Assembly (NCBI GenBank): GCA_012033495.1
Contig: JAAUQT010000040.1
Location: forward strand, 1 to 32,900
DNA from: Cyanobacteria bacterium RM1_2_2
GTDB lineage: Bacteria > Cyanobacteriota > Cyanobacteriia > Elainellales > Elainellaceae
Direction of reading: 5' to 3'
Length of the DNA stretch: 32,900 bases
Shown here: piece after piece, positions 26,615 to 32,900 of the stretch
How the letters are laid out: every line of letters begins with the position of its first letter
Position numbering within the stretch: position 1 is the stretch's first letter
Notes under the pieces: model-generated
What the model saw: only the letters and a program-made list of their open reading frames with translations
The model's database searches: none
Told to the model about the DNA's origin: nothing
Position numbers and translations under genes: made by a program

Positions 26615-27553
26615 TTAAGCGGGCCGTAATTCTGTTGCTCCGGCAGATTGAGGCTGCTCCAAGCTTGAACCGTACAAATCAGCAAAGCGCTCAAACAGTT
26701 GCATGGTTTCGGGATAAGAACCTTTACCGACTTTGCCTGAGCGGTGAATCTTACCTTCAGACAGTTTGCGGAGGTAGGGCAGATCCTCCAGCAGAGTTAA
26801 GCCCGATGCTAGATGGAGAAGGACTTGCAGTAGCGGCTTTGGAAACACCACATTACAGTAGATGTCGATGAACAACTTGTGGTTGTTTTGACTAAGTGGC
26901 AAAACGTTGAATATCACAGTAATGTTTTTGCCATTGTAGATTGGAATACTCAGTTCAATGGTGTAAGGAGTATGCAGAATCAACTCAACTTCAACAGCGG
27001 GCTGCCTCCAAATTCTGAGGAGATTGAGCGGCGAATTTAAGATGGTTTGAAACCGAATTGCTCCACCAATCGTGGTTGTTTCAAATTGGCTCACTTTGAC
27101 AATTTTTAAGCCGTTGAGACTAAGGCTGTGAATCGATTCCAGATGCTTTAGATTCAACAAGTGATAGATCTGACAAAGATAGGGAATCGGCAAAACATAC
27201 TCCTGGCTAATCAGGTGGTATTTTGCTAATTGCAGCATTCTGATCTCAGCTTTGTGCAGATAGGCTTCGTGTGGAGGTTCAATGGATTCCAATTTGTAAT
27301 ATTTGAGCGTGCTGATATCCGCAGCACTCAAGCTCTCGAACTCTAGACTAACCTCCGGTTTTAGATAAACCCAGCCAGCCAGTAATAGAGAAACTGCGAA
27401 TAAGCGGAATAACTCAATCGCAGACAAATCACCATCTGCAAGAAACTCAAAGCTTTGATTCGTGACGTTAAACATCCCGTAGAGGATGCCAAAATGCCAA
27501 ACGTTGTTGCGGAGTTTCGTTAAAGAGAAAGTTTTTGTAGACGTAATGTTCAC
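26615..27553 (-). CDS. Hypothetical protein with one or two membrane segments
   Basis: A 312-aa protein I do not recognise. The GTG at 27553 is preceded by ggagg 11 bases upstream. Residues about 45-60 (IELFRLFAVSLLLAGWVYL) are the only clear hydrophobic segment. The rest is a soluble-looking domain rich in Leu and Ile with repeated hydrophobic strands (IRFQTILNSPLNLLRIWRQ, VEVELILHTPYTIELSIPIY). The C-terminus is polar (SSLEQPQSAGATELRPA). It is 155 bp downstream of ycf35 on the same strand. The role is unknown; context suggests a link with the light-stress genes. Confidence 0.6.
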   Translation of the reverse strand: MNITSTKTFSLTKLRNNVWHFGILYGMFNVTNQSFEFLADGDLSAIELFRLFAVSLLLAGWVYLKPEVSLEFESLSAADISTLKYYKLESIEPPHEAYLHKAEIRMLQLAKYHLISQEYVLPIPYLCQIYHLLNLKHLESIHSLSLNGLKIVKVSQFETTTIGGAIRFQTILNSPLNLLRIWRQPAVEVELILHTPYTIELSIPIYNGKNITVIFNVLPLSQNNHKLFIDIYCNVVFPKPLLQVLLHLASGLTLLEDLPYLRKLSEGKIHRSGKVGKGSYPETMQLFERFADLYGSSLEQPQSAGATELRPA

Positions 27554-27708
27554 GACTTCACAGTCCTCCCTATTGGATGTATCGGTAATCGTGGGAGGGG
27601 TGGATGGTTTGTACGAGCTTTAGCTGTGAGCCATGTGAGCGATTCGGCAACAGATTTGACAGCTTGCAACGCATCGATTGCCAAATCCTGATTGAACAAG
27701 CAAACGCA

Positions 27709-28062
27709 CTACGGTTGCATGACCAGCTTGACCTTGGCATTCTGTAAACCAGGGCGTTTCACTGCTGCTAGTGTTTGATTCACTGCATAGTTCTGATTGA
27801 TCGAGGTGATCAATCCAGCCATATCGTGCTTTCTAGCCACGCCCCACAGGTCAGCAATTAGATCAAACGAGCCATCTGCATTCCGAGACCAGCCTAAGTC
27901 GTAGCCTCCTTCAAGCACGGCAACAATGTCAGCTCGCACTCGCTGGCTATTAGAACCCCGTACTTCCGCATCGGTCTGAACCACAATTCCCAGGTTGCGG
28001 AGAGAGGATTTTAGAATTTCGACATCTGTCAGTTTGCTACGCAGCGTATTGAAGTGAGACAT
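27709..28062 (-). CDS. ycf35: Ycf35 family protein (DUF1257)
   Basis: A 117-aa protein. The start is the ATG at 28062 (MSHFNTLRSKLTDVEIL), with an aagga ribosome site upstream. The longer frame to 28191 only adds unlikely residues. It matches Ycf35/DUF1257, known from red-algal plastids and cyanobacteria: central GGYDLGWSRNADGSFDLIADLWG and C-terminal LITSINQNYAVNQTLA. No function has been assigned to the family with certainty. It is normally a single conserved gene in cyanobacteria; this copy, next to the rhodopsin, could be an extra one. Confidence 0.88.
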   Translation of the reverse strand: MSHFNTLRSKLTDVEILKSSLRNLGIVVQTDAEVRGSNSQRVRADIVAVLEGGYDLGWSRNADGSFDLIADLWGVARKHDMAGLITSINQNYAVNQTLAAVKRPGLQNAKVKLVMQP

Positions 28063-28218
28063 CTGGGTTTCCTTGACATTAATGTTTGCGATTGTTGGCA
28101 AATTTGTGATTGTAGACACGGGAGGATTTGCAGCACTCCACTGAAAGCAATGGTTCAGACTCAATCGTTCAAACTCAACCACCTCTTCCAACCCAATGCT
28201 ACGAATCCTCCCATCCAG

Positions 28219-29118
28219 TTAGGACTGAGCAGGCGTGGAAATTACGTCCAGTTCAGTAACATGGTCTACCTCAACCGGCAAGCCGCTGTTCTCGCCATCA
28301 AATTTCGTTTTTGTTAGCGCAATCGCGAATACTAACAATCCAAAAATCGGTTTTGCTAGCACATCTGCGATCGTGTAACCAAGCTGAACACCCACCGTTG
28401 CTGATGTCCCTACAATGCCTAACATCGGTAGAAGGTAGGCAATTGGGTAAACGCCCCAAGAGAGCAACAGCAGCAGGCGCATGTTGCGAACTAAGGTCTG
28501 CACAGGGGCAGGTTGGCGAACCAGCGATTTGGATAGCTCAACCCACAGCACATAGAGAATGTAGGCAAAGGGAATCGTGCTGACCGTACCCCAGATGATC
28601 CGCGTTGTGAGGTTAGAAGAAATCTCACCCGGATAACCTGTAGCAATCATCACAATTGAAGCAACCGCCAGTTTGATCAGCAAAGGTCTTGCTTCTTTCA
28701 CAGGCAACGCTAACACTGCCACTGCCTCAACCAACAGTAACGGCACAGTCAATAGCCAATCGACATAGCGATAGGCATCATTAAACGGTGCGCCCGTCAG
28801 CGTATATGCGCCATTCTGCAAGCTATATGCGGCTTCCCAACTGTTGAAAATTCGGAAGTAATGGTAGCCTGCAATGCTGACGACTAAGGCTGAAACCAAC
28901 AGGGCAATCCGGTATTTTTGTCCAACCTGAGCGCGAGCGTTGAAGAAAAAGAGGGCTGACGCGAACATTGCCGCGATCGCAAACGAGAAGGCGTTATAGA
29001 TCAAATTGAATTGGCTGGGTGTCAGCGATCGGGCTGTTGATAACCGATCTGCAATATCGCCTCGAACAAAAAGCGCTCCCAGAAGCGTGAAGTCAGGCGC
29101 TAAAGAAACTTCTATCAT
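28219..29118 (-). CDS. Light-driven proton-pump rhodopsin, xanthorhodopsin/Gloeobacter-rhodopsin-like
   Basis: A 299-aa seven-helix microbial rhodopsin in the cell membrane that uses retinal to pump protons outward. Helix C reads YRYVDWLLTVPLLLVE. By bacteriorhodopsin numbering, D85 is D120, T89 is T124 and D96 is E131, so the motif is DTE. The helix-B His of proteorhodopsin-type pumps is H86 (GYHYFRIF). Helix G has DVLAKPIFG with D252 and retinal Lys K256. In helix E, TRIIWGTVSTIPFAYILYVL has Gly177 where bacteriorhodopsin has Trp138; this Gly opens the fenestration used by carotenoid antennae in xanthorhodopsin and Gloeobacter rhodopsin. PGE (163-165) is also present. A ribosome site cggag precedes ATG 29118. 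No retinal-forming gene (blh or dioxygenase) is in the window. A cyanorhodopsin affiliation is possible instead. Confidence 0.95.
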   Translation of the reverse strand: MIEVSLAPDFTLLGALFVRGDIADRLSTARSLTPSQFNLIYNAFSFAIAAMFASALFFFNARAQVGQKYRIALLVSALVVSIAGYHYFRIFNSWEAAYSLQNGAYTLTGAPFNDAYRYVDWLLTVPLLLVEAVAVLALPVKEARPLLIKLAVASIVMIATGYPGEISSNLTTRIIWGTVSTIPFAYILYVLWVELSKSLVRQPAPVQTLVRNMRLLLLLSWGVYPIAYLLPMLGIVGTSATVGVQLGYTIADVLAKPIFGLLVFAIALTKTKFDGENSGLPVEVDHVTELDVISTPAQS

Positions 29119-29171
29119 TGATAATGTCTCCGTTACGGTAGTTGTGAATCAATGAACTGAAATTGAGATCA

Positions 29172-29573
29172 CTAATTCGTGAATCCTTGACGGCTCATGC
29201 AGCTTTTCAACTCAATCTCTGCTTCACTGAGCTTGGGATTAGACTTAAGATTAAAAGCTCGCTCAAGCTGATCGTCACCCATTTCACTCAAAGCTCGTTT
29301 GAGGTTCGGCTGACTGAGTTGCTTGGGCAGGCAAGCCATCAGAGCATTCATGCGGGCGCTCTCAATGGAGATAGAATCAACAGAAGTAGAATCAACCCGT
29401 GATGCGATCTCTGCGGTCATTGCGGCTACATCAGGCATCGCCAGCGCTGAAGTGAGGGGAAGAACTGGTAGCCAGATTAAACCAATTAGTAAACTGGTCA
29501 AGAGCGTGCGCTTGAGCAAACTCAGAACTCGGTTGCAAGATGGACTGTACTTAATCGCTAATCTAGTCGTCAT
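29172..29573 (-). CDS. Exported or membrane-anchored protein, unknown
   Basis: A 133-aa protein. Residues 18-45 contain a long signal-like hydrophobic segment (LLKRTLLTSLLIGLIWLPVL) ending in ALA before MPDVAAMTAEI, consistent with export to the periplasm or lumen. The mature part is helical and has two cysteines (MNALMACLPKQ and ELKSCMSRQG) and a repeated KRALSEMGDDQLERAF region. I do not recognise the family. A ribosome site agga lies 5 bases before ATG 29573. It is 53 bp upstream of the rhodopsin gene and 65 bp downstream of the HLIP gene, all on the minus strand, so co-transcription is likely. Confidence 0.65.
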   Translation of the reverse strand: MTTRLAIKYSPSCNRVLSLLKRTLLTSLLIGLIWLPVLPLTSALAMPDVAAMTAEIASRVDSTSVDSISIESARMNALMACLPKQLSQPNLKRALSEMGDDQLERAFNLKSNPKLSEAEIELKSCMSRQGFTN

Positions 29574-29638
29574 AACAGTCCTGAGTGAAGTTGAATTTTG
29601 CTTGAGAACGAGAATGAAATAAACTTGCGGTGGCTGAT

Positions 29639-29833
29639 CTAGATCAGGTTCCAGAAGTGAAGAACACCTTGACCGGAAAACAACTCCACCAGGAGAGCAG
29701 ACACAAATCCGATCATGGCCAGACGACCATTCCAGTTTTCAGCTTGAGGCGTGAATCCCCACACCCAACCGTTGCGGGTCTCTTGTAGAGAGGTTTTGCC
29801 AACGCTAGGCGTTCCTTTTGTAGAACTTGTCAT
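29639..29833 (-). CDS. High-light-inducible protein (HLIP/SCP), chlorophyll-binding
   Basis: A 64-aa single-helix member of the chlorophyll a/b-binding family. HLIPs dissipate excess energy and help chlorophyll reuse during photosystem II assembly in the thylakoid. The core [20 protein letters not shown] carries the ExxNGRxAMIGF motif with chlorophyll-ligating Glu and Asn, followed by [14 protein letters not shown]. The polar N-terminus (about 30 aa) with GWVWGFTPQ is typical. The start at 29833 has ggag 7 bases upstream. It is between nblA and the exported-protein gene on the same strand. Such genes are induced by high light and nutrient stress. Confidence 0.93.
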   Translation of the reverse strand: MTSSTKGTPSVGKTSLQETRNGWVWGFTPQAENWNGRLAMIGFVSALLVELFSGQGVLHFWNLI

Positions 29834-29918
29834 GAGTTTGACTCCAAATTGTGTGATTATAAGAACTGGATGCAGTTATTAGAGAAGAATTGGCCAACCT
29901 TCTTAACTAGCAATCCTC

Positions 29919-30121
29919 TTAAAGAGAGGCAAAATCCACATCTAGTTTCCATTCGTGCTTCAGGAGATCTCGATACATGACTTCCCGAAGCATCATGAGT
30001 TTGTGTTGTTCAATCAGGAATTTTGCGCCTGTTCGAGAGACATTTGTTGAACCAGGTCGGCAAATGTTCTCAGGTTGAAGTCCTGCTCAAGCGTAAGTTC
30101 GATCGCTTGATCCTTGTCCAT
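29919..30121 (-). pseudogene. nblA: NblA-family phycobilisome degradation protein, frameshifted
   Basis: NblA is a small adaptor that brings phycobilisomes to Clp protease under nutrient starvation. From ATG 30121 the sequence reads MDKDQAIELTLEQDFNLRTF and VQQMSLEQAQ, the family N-terminal half. A strong ribosome site gggagg lies 5 bases upstream, which is why I reject the longer frame beginning at 30211. After that, a stop follows at 30014. In the next frame, the sequence continues FLIEQHKLMMLREVMYRD and LLKHEWKLD to a stop at 29919, which is the normal C-terminal half. One missing A in the run at 30021-30024 restores a 67-aa product (QAQKFLIEQ). As read, the product stops after 35 residues and lacks the half that binds phycobiliprotein. 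Confidence 0.85.
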
Positions 30122-30594
30122 CGCTGCCTCCCATAACCCAATTAGGGTAAAAATTGTGAGCCCGATAATACCGCTAGGTGCTTTAATTGCCTCTAAGACA
30201 ATCCGGCTCATTGTATTGACGCTTGGCTAACAGCAGGGGCTATTAACGGAGTTGGTATAAATCAAGAGAATGCTCTCGTTGAGAAACCTAGACAATATGC
30301 TCCGACGTTCGTGTAGATGCAAATCTGCCGTTGCTTGGAACCGGAATGGTGTCTCTGTTTGTTACGATATGCAAACTAGTATAACAATTATTTACATGGC
30401 TGACCGGATTTTAGAAATCGTTGCTTATTCTCTTTTTTTAGTTATGAGAATGAAATCGAACGCATTACTCTTAATGGGATAGCAACGAGATGTTTGATTT
30501 CTAGGGGCAGTGATCGATTCCAGCTAAAACCCTGTTTGACCATTCATGGATGACGCGCCCTAGGGTTATTTGGTTGATCATTATTTGGTTAATC
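30122..30594. other. Non-coding stretch upstream of nblA
   Basis: The 473 bases contain no supported gene. The frame 30270-30482 has no recognisable features. Near 30212-30240 the minus strand has tacaat, a possible -10 element for nblA, without a convincing -35. No NtcA-type gta-n8-tac site could be picked with confidence. Confidence 0.4.
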
Positions 30595-30637
30595 AAAAAA
30601 ACTCCCACTTGCTCATGTTGAATCAGCAATGGGAGTT
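30595..30637 (-). terminator. Strong rho-independent terminator
   Basis: aactccca (30600-30607) pairs with tgggagtt (30630-30637), and the inner ttgct (30609-30613) pairs with agcaa (30625-30629), around an 11-base loop. On the minus strand the stem is followed by a T run (a at 30595-30601). It ends transcripts coming from the small Lys-rich gene at 30710-30832. Confidence 0.85.
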
Positions 30638-30709
30638 CAAATCTATTTAGCGATTGCGACTCATTGGAAAAGCACACCATCAAATCGCGTCAGCACAATT
30701 TATTTTGCA

Positions 30710-30832
30710 TCACCGAATAGCCCAGTGATGCTTCCATCATGCCTTCTAGGATCTTTCTTTTGCTGCTTAGTTCCATCAGAAGGTGCTTTTCGGTTTTTTG
30801 GCTTCTTTGTTGCCTTTTTGCTGCTTTGACAT
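30710..30832 (-). pseudogene. Small Lys-rich protein gene, frameshifted
   Basis: From ATG 30832 the frame reads MSKQQKGNKEAKKPK and then stops after 18 codons. The next frame continues APSDGTKQQKKDPRRHDGS and ITGLFGDAK to the stop at 30710. The start resembles a family of short Lys-rich bacterial proteins beginning MxKQxKxNKEAKKPK, of unknown function (from memory). The break is at the A run 30787-30790; one base fewer or two more would restore a ~40-aa protein. A strong terminator follows 73 bp downstream, which supports it being a real transcribed gene. Confidence 0.55.
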
Positions 30833-30871
30833 ACAATTCTCCCATCGAACTCTGTTTAAATGGACTGATTG

Positions 30872-31204
30872 CTAGATCCCAAAGTAATTAGCAGATTCTA
30901 GGTAATCATTGTGCATTCTTCCATCTGGCATTTTTGCCCCTTTCAAGTTCGCTCCGCTCAAATTAGCCCCTTTCAAGATAGCCCAATTGAGGTTAGCATG
31001 ACTCAAGTCTGAATTACTCAGATTTGAACCACTCAAATTCGCTCCAGTGAAATCAACACTACTCAAGTTTGCTTTAACGAGGTTAAGTCCTTTCAAATCT
31101 GTCAATCTAAAATTCCTTTTTCCATTTGCGTATCGTTTGACAACTTCCTTTGCGTCCACATTTATTATTTCGTAACGTTTAGCGTTGTCGCTGTATATCT
31201 TCAT
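30872..31204 (-). CDS. Pentapeptide-repeat protein
   Basis: A protein of about 110 aa. I choose the ATG at 31204 (MKIYSDNAKRYEIINVDAKE), because the frame upstream to 31354 crosses a repeat (see 31205). A short N-terminal part (VVKRYANGKRNF) precedes about ten pentapeptides starting at LTDLKGLNLVKANLSSVDFTG and running to the end of GANLKGAKMPDG. The tail is RMHNDYLESANYFGI. The VVKRYxxGxRxF leader before the repeats is a pattern common in cyanobacterial pentapeptide proteins. There is no signal peptide. The biochemical role is unknown. Confidence 0.8.
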   Translation of the reverse strand: MKIYSDNAKRYEIINVDAKEVVKRYANGKRNFRLTDLKGLNLVKANLSSVDFTGANLSGSNLSNSDLSHANLNWAILKGANLSGANLKGAKMPDGRMHNDYLESANYFGI

Positions 31205-31543
31205 TATAGTCTGCAATAACTTCTCTATCCATTGACGTGTAAATATATCGACTCTATGTGAGGGATAAGAATGATCTGTTGGGTTATGCCATTTCTCTAA
31301 ATTAACGTTACAGATTCTGAAGGGGCGGTCTTTCCTGCGGAAAGGCTTCGCCAACGCGAACCGTCCTTACGGGAGCGATCCTATATAGTCCAGATTTAGA
31401 GAATTGCTGTTGGCTCCCTCAATTTTCAGAGAGTCCGGGAATTTTGCGCTTACGAATCATTGAAGACAGTGATGTTCACATTCAACTTCACAAAGCTTCT
31501 ACGTAAGCAGAAACATTCATTCAATCAAGGAAGTAGCATCATC
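31205..31543. other. Intergenic stretch with a palindromic repeat
   Basis: About 340 bases without a supported gene. Near 31326-31365 lies a hairpin-rich cyanobacterial repeat (ctttcctgcggaaag, then ggcttcgccaacgcgaacc). The open frame that crosses it gives residues such as MAKPFRRKDRPF, which are an artefact. Confidence 0.6.
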
Positions 31544-32038
31544 TTACATAACGTCTTGCCGCAGTACTTCCGCTTCGATTTGCGACTGAAAGCGATTCAA
31601 ACTCTCCGATAGATTGGCTTCCAGCCATCGGTCTAAACCAATTTTCTCCAAGAATGCTCCTGCTATTCCTCTTGGCAGATCGAAGGCAAGGGTCAGGCGC
31701 AAACGGCATCCCCGGTCTGTTGGAAAGAATTCGGCAGAGCCTCGGTTTTGCAACCCAGAAATTGACTCCCAAACAATTAACTGTAGAGGAATGCGCTGTG
31801 TGATACGCGAAGTCCATTCAGTCAGTAGCGGAAATCCTAACCCAAACGTCCAATGCCACAATTCCTCATCGCCTCTTAGACGCCTGACGCTCTTCACCAG
31901 GGGTATCCAACGTGGTACGTTCTCCAAATTTCCCCAGAGGTCGTAAACTTGTTCCACTGAACAAGCGACTTCCACTTCTACGCTGCGTTGAAGCATCAGG
32001 TTGGAATGATCCCCAGAGTTAGGCATGAACGCTTCCAT
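31544..32038 (-). CDS. SRPBCC (START-like, polyketide-cyclase type) protein
   Basis: A ~164-aa protein of the SRPBCC fold, which holds hydrophobic ligands in a deep cavity. It has the family's beta-strand, helix and beta-sheet order: LMLQRSVEVEVACSVEQVYDLWGNLENVPRW, then VKSVRRLRGD, WHWTFGLGF, TEWTSRITQRIP and the long C-terminal helix NLSESLNRFQSQIEAEVLR. The DLWxxxENxPRWxP motif is typical of the cyclase/dehydrase group. Ligand unknown. ATG 32038 has ggag about 10 bases upstream; 32026 is an alternative. It stands alone on the minus strand. Confidence 0.8.
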   Translation of the reverse strand: MEAFMPNSGDHSNLMLQRSVEVEVACSVEQVYDLWGNLENVPRWIPLVKSVRRLRGDEELWHWTFGLGFPLLTEWTSRITQRIPLQLIVWESISGLQNRGSAEFFPTDRGCRLRLTLAFDLPRGIAGAFLEKIGLDRWLEANLSESLNRFQSQIEAEVLRQDVM

Positions 32039-32260
32039 TAGGCATCTTCTCCACTGAGGTTTGCCCCACACGAATTTGCATCAGTCAGACAGGCTTGAAT
32101 GATGAGCGCAGAGAAATTTTTGACTCCATTTGTCGTTGCGACAAGGCTACACGATTCTTTCAACGCATCTTTATCGCTTGTGTTCTCTATCTTTATTGTA
32201 ATCCTTCAGTATTCTTCTTGCATGTACGGCAGGATAGATTCACAATCCTCGATCAGTTTT

Positions 32261-32518
32261 TTAGAGGTGCTGCAAATCAAGATCTTCGAGGACGGGCATG
32301 GCTTGATAGCAATGATTACAGCGCCAATAAAGCTGACCTAAATAAACATGGCGCAGGAGAGCATTAGAGCAACATGGGCAGGTATGTCTACTGCTCATCA
32401 ATTGAGCCGCAAGACTGATTGAGCCAGAGTTCCGCGTTTTTGTGGAAACTAGCTGATCTGACAATGTGATTGGCGATGTGATTGGCGATGTGATTGGATT
32501 AGTCGTTAGAGCACTCAC
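32261..32518 (-). CDS. Small zinc-ribbon protein
   Basis: An 85-aa protein, or about 45 aa if the ATG at 32398 is used. The C-terminal half has two Cys pairs, HTCPCCSNALLRHVYLGQLYWRCNHCYQAMP, the form of a rubredoxin-like or zinc-ribbon knuckle. I recall similar short proteins in cyanobacteria with no known function. The first start is GTG 32518. The N-terminal ITSPITSPIT repeat comes from a DNA duplication (gcgatgtgattg) and is not conserved-looking, so the shorter form is possible. Confidence 0.6.
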   Translation of the reverse strand: MSALTTNPITSPITSPITLSDQLVSTKTRNSGSISLAAQLMSSRHTCPCCSNALLRHVYLGQLYWRCNHCYQAMPVLEDLDLQHL

Positions 32519-32806
32519 TTTAAAGCCCGGAATTAATCATATTTCTACCCACCCCCACTCTGAGCCACTCCCGTTCGACTTCCTGAGTGAATAGATTGAT
32601 TATGTTACAAATATTTACAATATGCAATAATATGCTTTGAAAATTAATAAAAATTTCATGCTGCAATTGGCTCCAAGCTGTTTGCGGCTATGCAACCATC
32701 AAAAAAACCTGGTCTCAGGTCTCGCGCCAACCCGGTCAACAGAGGAAGATGTGAATTTGCTAGGAGTTAAGTTAATAGAGCGCATTCACTGAGGAATGGG
32801 AATTAA
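32519..32806. other. Non-coding stretch with possible terminator
   Basis: No gene is visible in this AT-rich stretch. At 32701-32720, acctg and caggt form a 5-bp stem with a 4-base loop, and on the minus strand a run of seven T follows, so it may terminate a transcript entering from the right. A partial family C end (gaggaatgggaatt, about 32791) abuts family A copy c. Confidence 0.5.
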
Positions 32807-32900
32807 GGAGATTTCTAGGAAAAAGTTGTTGCCACGTTGGGGCAGGTTTGGACTCAGTCTCGCGTCGCCCAGAGGATTGATCTGCAAAACCTGCCCGTAC
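32807..32900. repeat. Family A palindromic repeat, copy c (cut by window end)
   Basis: Begins with ggagatttctagg (32807) and the shared gaaaaagttgttgccacgtt, and continues to gcccgtac at the window end. Identical to copy b except at one position (gagga versus gatga), and to copy a except gccc versus gcct. The last 66 bases repeat the first 66 of the window with one mismatch. Confidence 0.9.

Noticed and set aside
30122-30211. 30-residue hydrophobic N-terminal extension of NblA
   Set aside because: The gggagg site 5 bases before ATG 30121 and the normal NblA start argue for the shorter form.
31205-31354. 50-residue N-terminal extension of the pentapeptide protein
   Set aside because: It crosses a palindromic repeat; the ATG at 31204 gives a normal start.

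Overview
The window looks like chromosome of a filamentous, Leptolyngbya-like cyanobacterium. Evidence is a cyanobacterial RNase P RNA, a Nitr_red_assoc/NarM protein, Ycf35, a high-light-inducible protein (HLIP), an NblA-type phycobilisome-degradation gene, pentapeptide-repeat proteins, Uma2, and many short palindromic repeats typical of cyanobacterial genomes. The genus is inferred from general character only. The first 66 bases (1-66) match the last 66 (32835-32900) with one mismatch. Both lie in copies of the same ~120 bp repeat, so the window is probably a whole contig that ends at repeats.

Layout, left to right. 1-4600: alanine racemase, an S-layer-homology lipoprotein, a membrane-anchored pentapeptide protein and a small exported protein. 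4000-5935: gene-poor, with a palindromic repeat carrying an insertion and an IS1-family remnant. 5936-10330: a frameshifted S9 peptidase, an orphan ABC ATPase, a DinB protein and an Ap4A phosphorylase-like protein. 10535-17021: mostly minus-strand housekeeping genes (Gfo/Idh/MocA oxidoreductase, RNase III, rnpB, NarM, AccD, DUF2007 protein, prepilin peptidase). 17022-23095: a ZntR-like MerR regulator, a frameshifted tricorn protease, and a Uma2 pseudogene split by a small transposon with target duplication, among repeats.

23094-30121 is the most interesting part. It is a run of minus-strand genes, read right to left: nblA (frameshifted), an HLIP, an exported 133-aa protein, a microbial rhodopsin, Ycf35, a 312-aa membrane protein, a 94-aa cysteine-motif protein, FtsH and a fasciclin protein. 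The rhodopsin has the proton-pump residues Asp/Thr/Glu, the helix-B His, the retinal Lys, and a Gly where carotenoid-antenna rhodopsins have their fenestration. I read the block as a candidate light-stress island joining rhodopsin phototrophy to chlorophyll-antenna remodelling. That functional link is inference from gene order.

30595-32900: a frameshifted Lys-rich small gene, a pentapeptide protein, an SRPBCC protein, a zinc-ribbon protein and the closing repeat.

A second theme is broken frames. Four genes (S9 peptidase, tricorn protease, nblA, small Lys-rich gene) are each interrupted by a one- or two-base change at or near a short homopolymer, with good family sequence on both sides. These are either recent lesions or base-calling errors. 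The Uma2 gene is different: it is decayed by several independent lesions.
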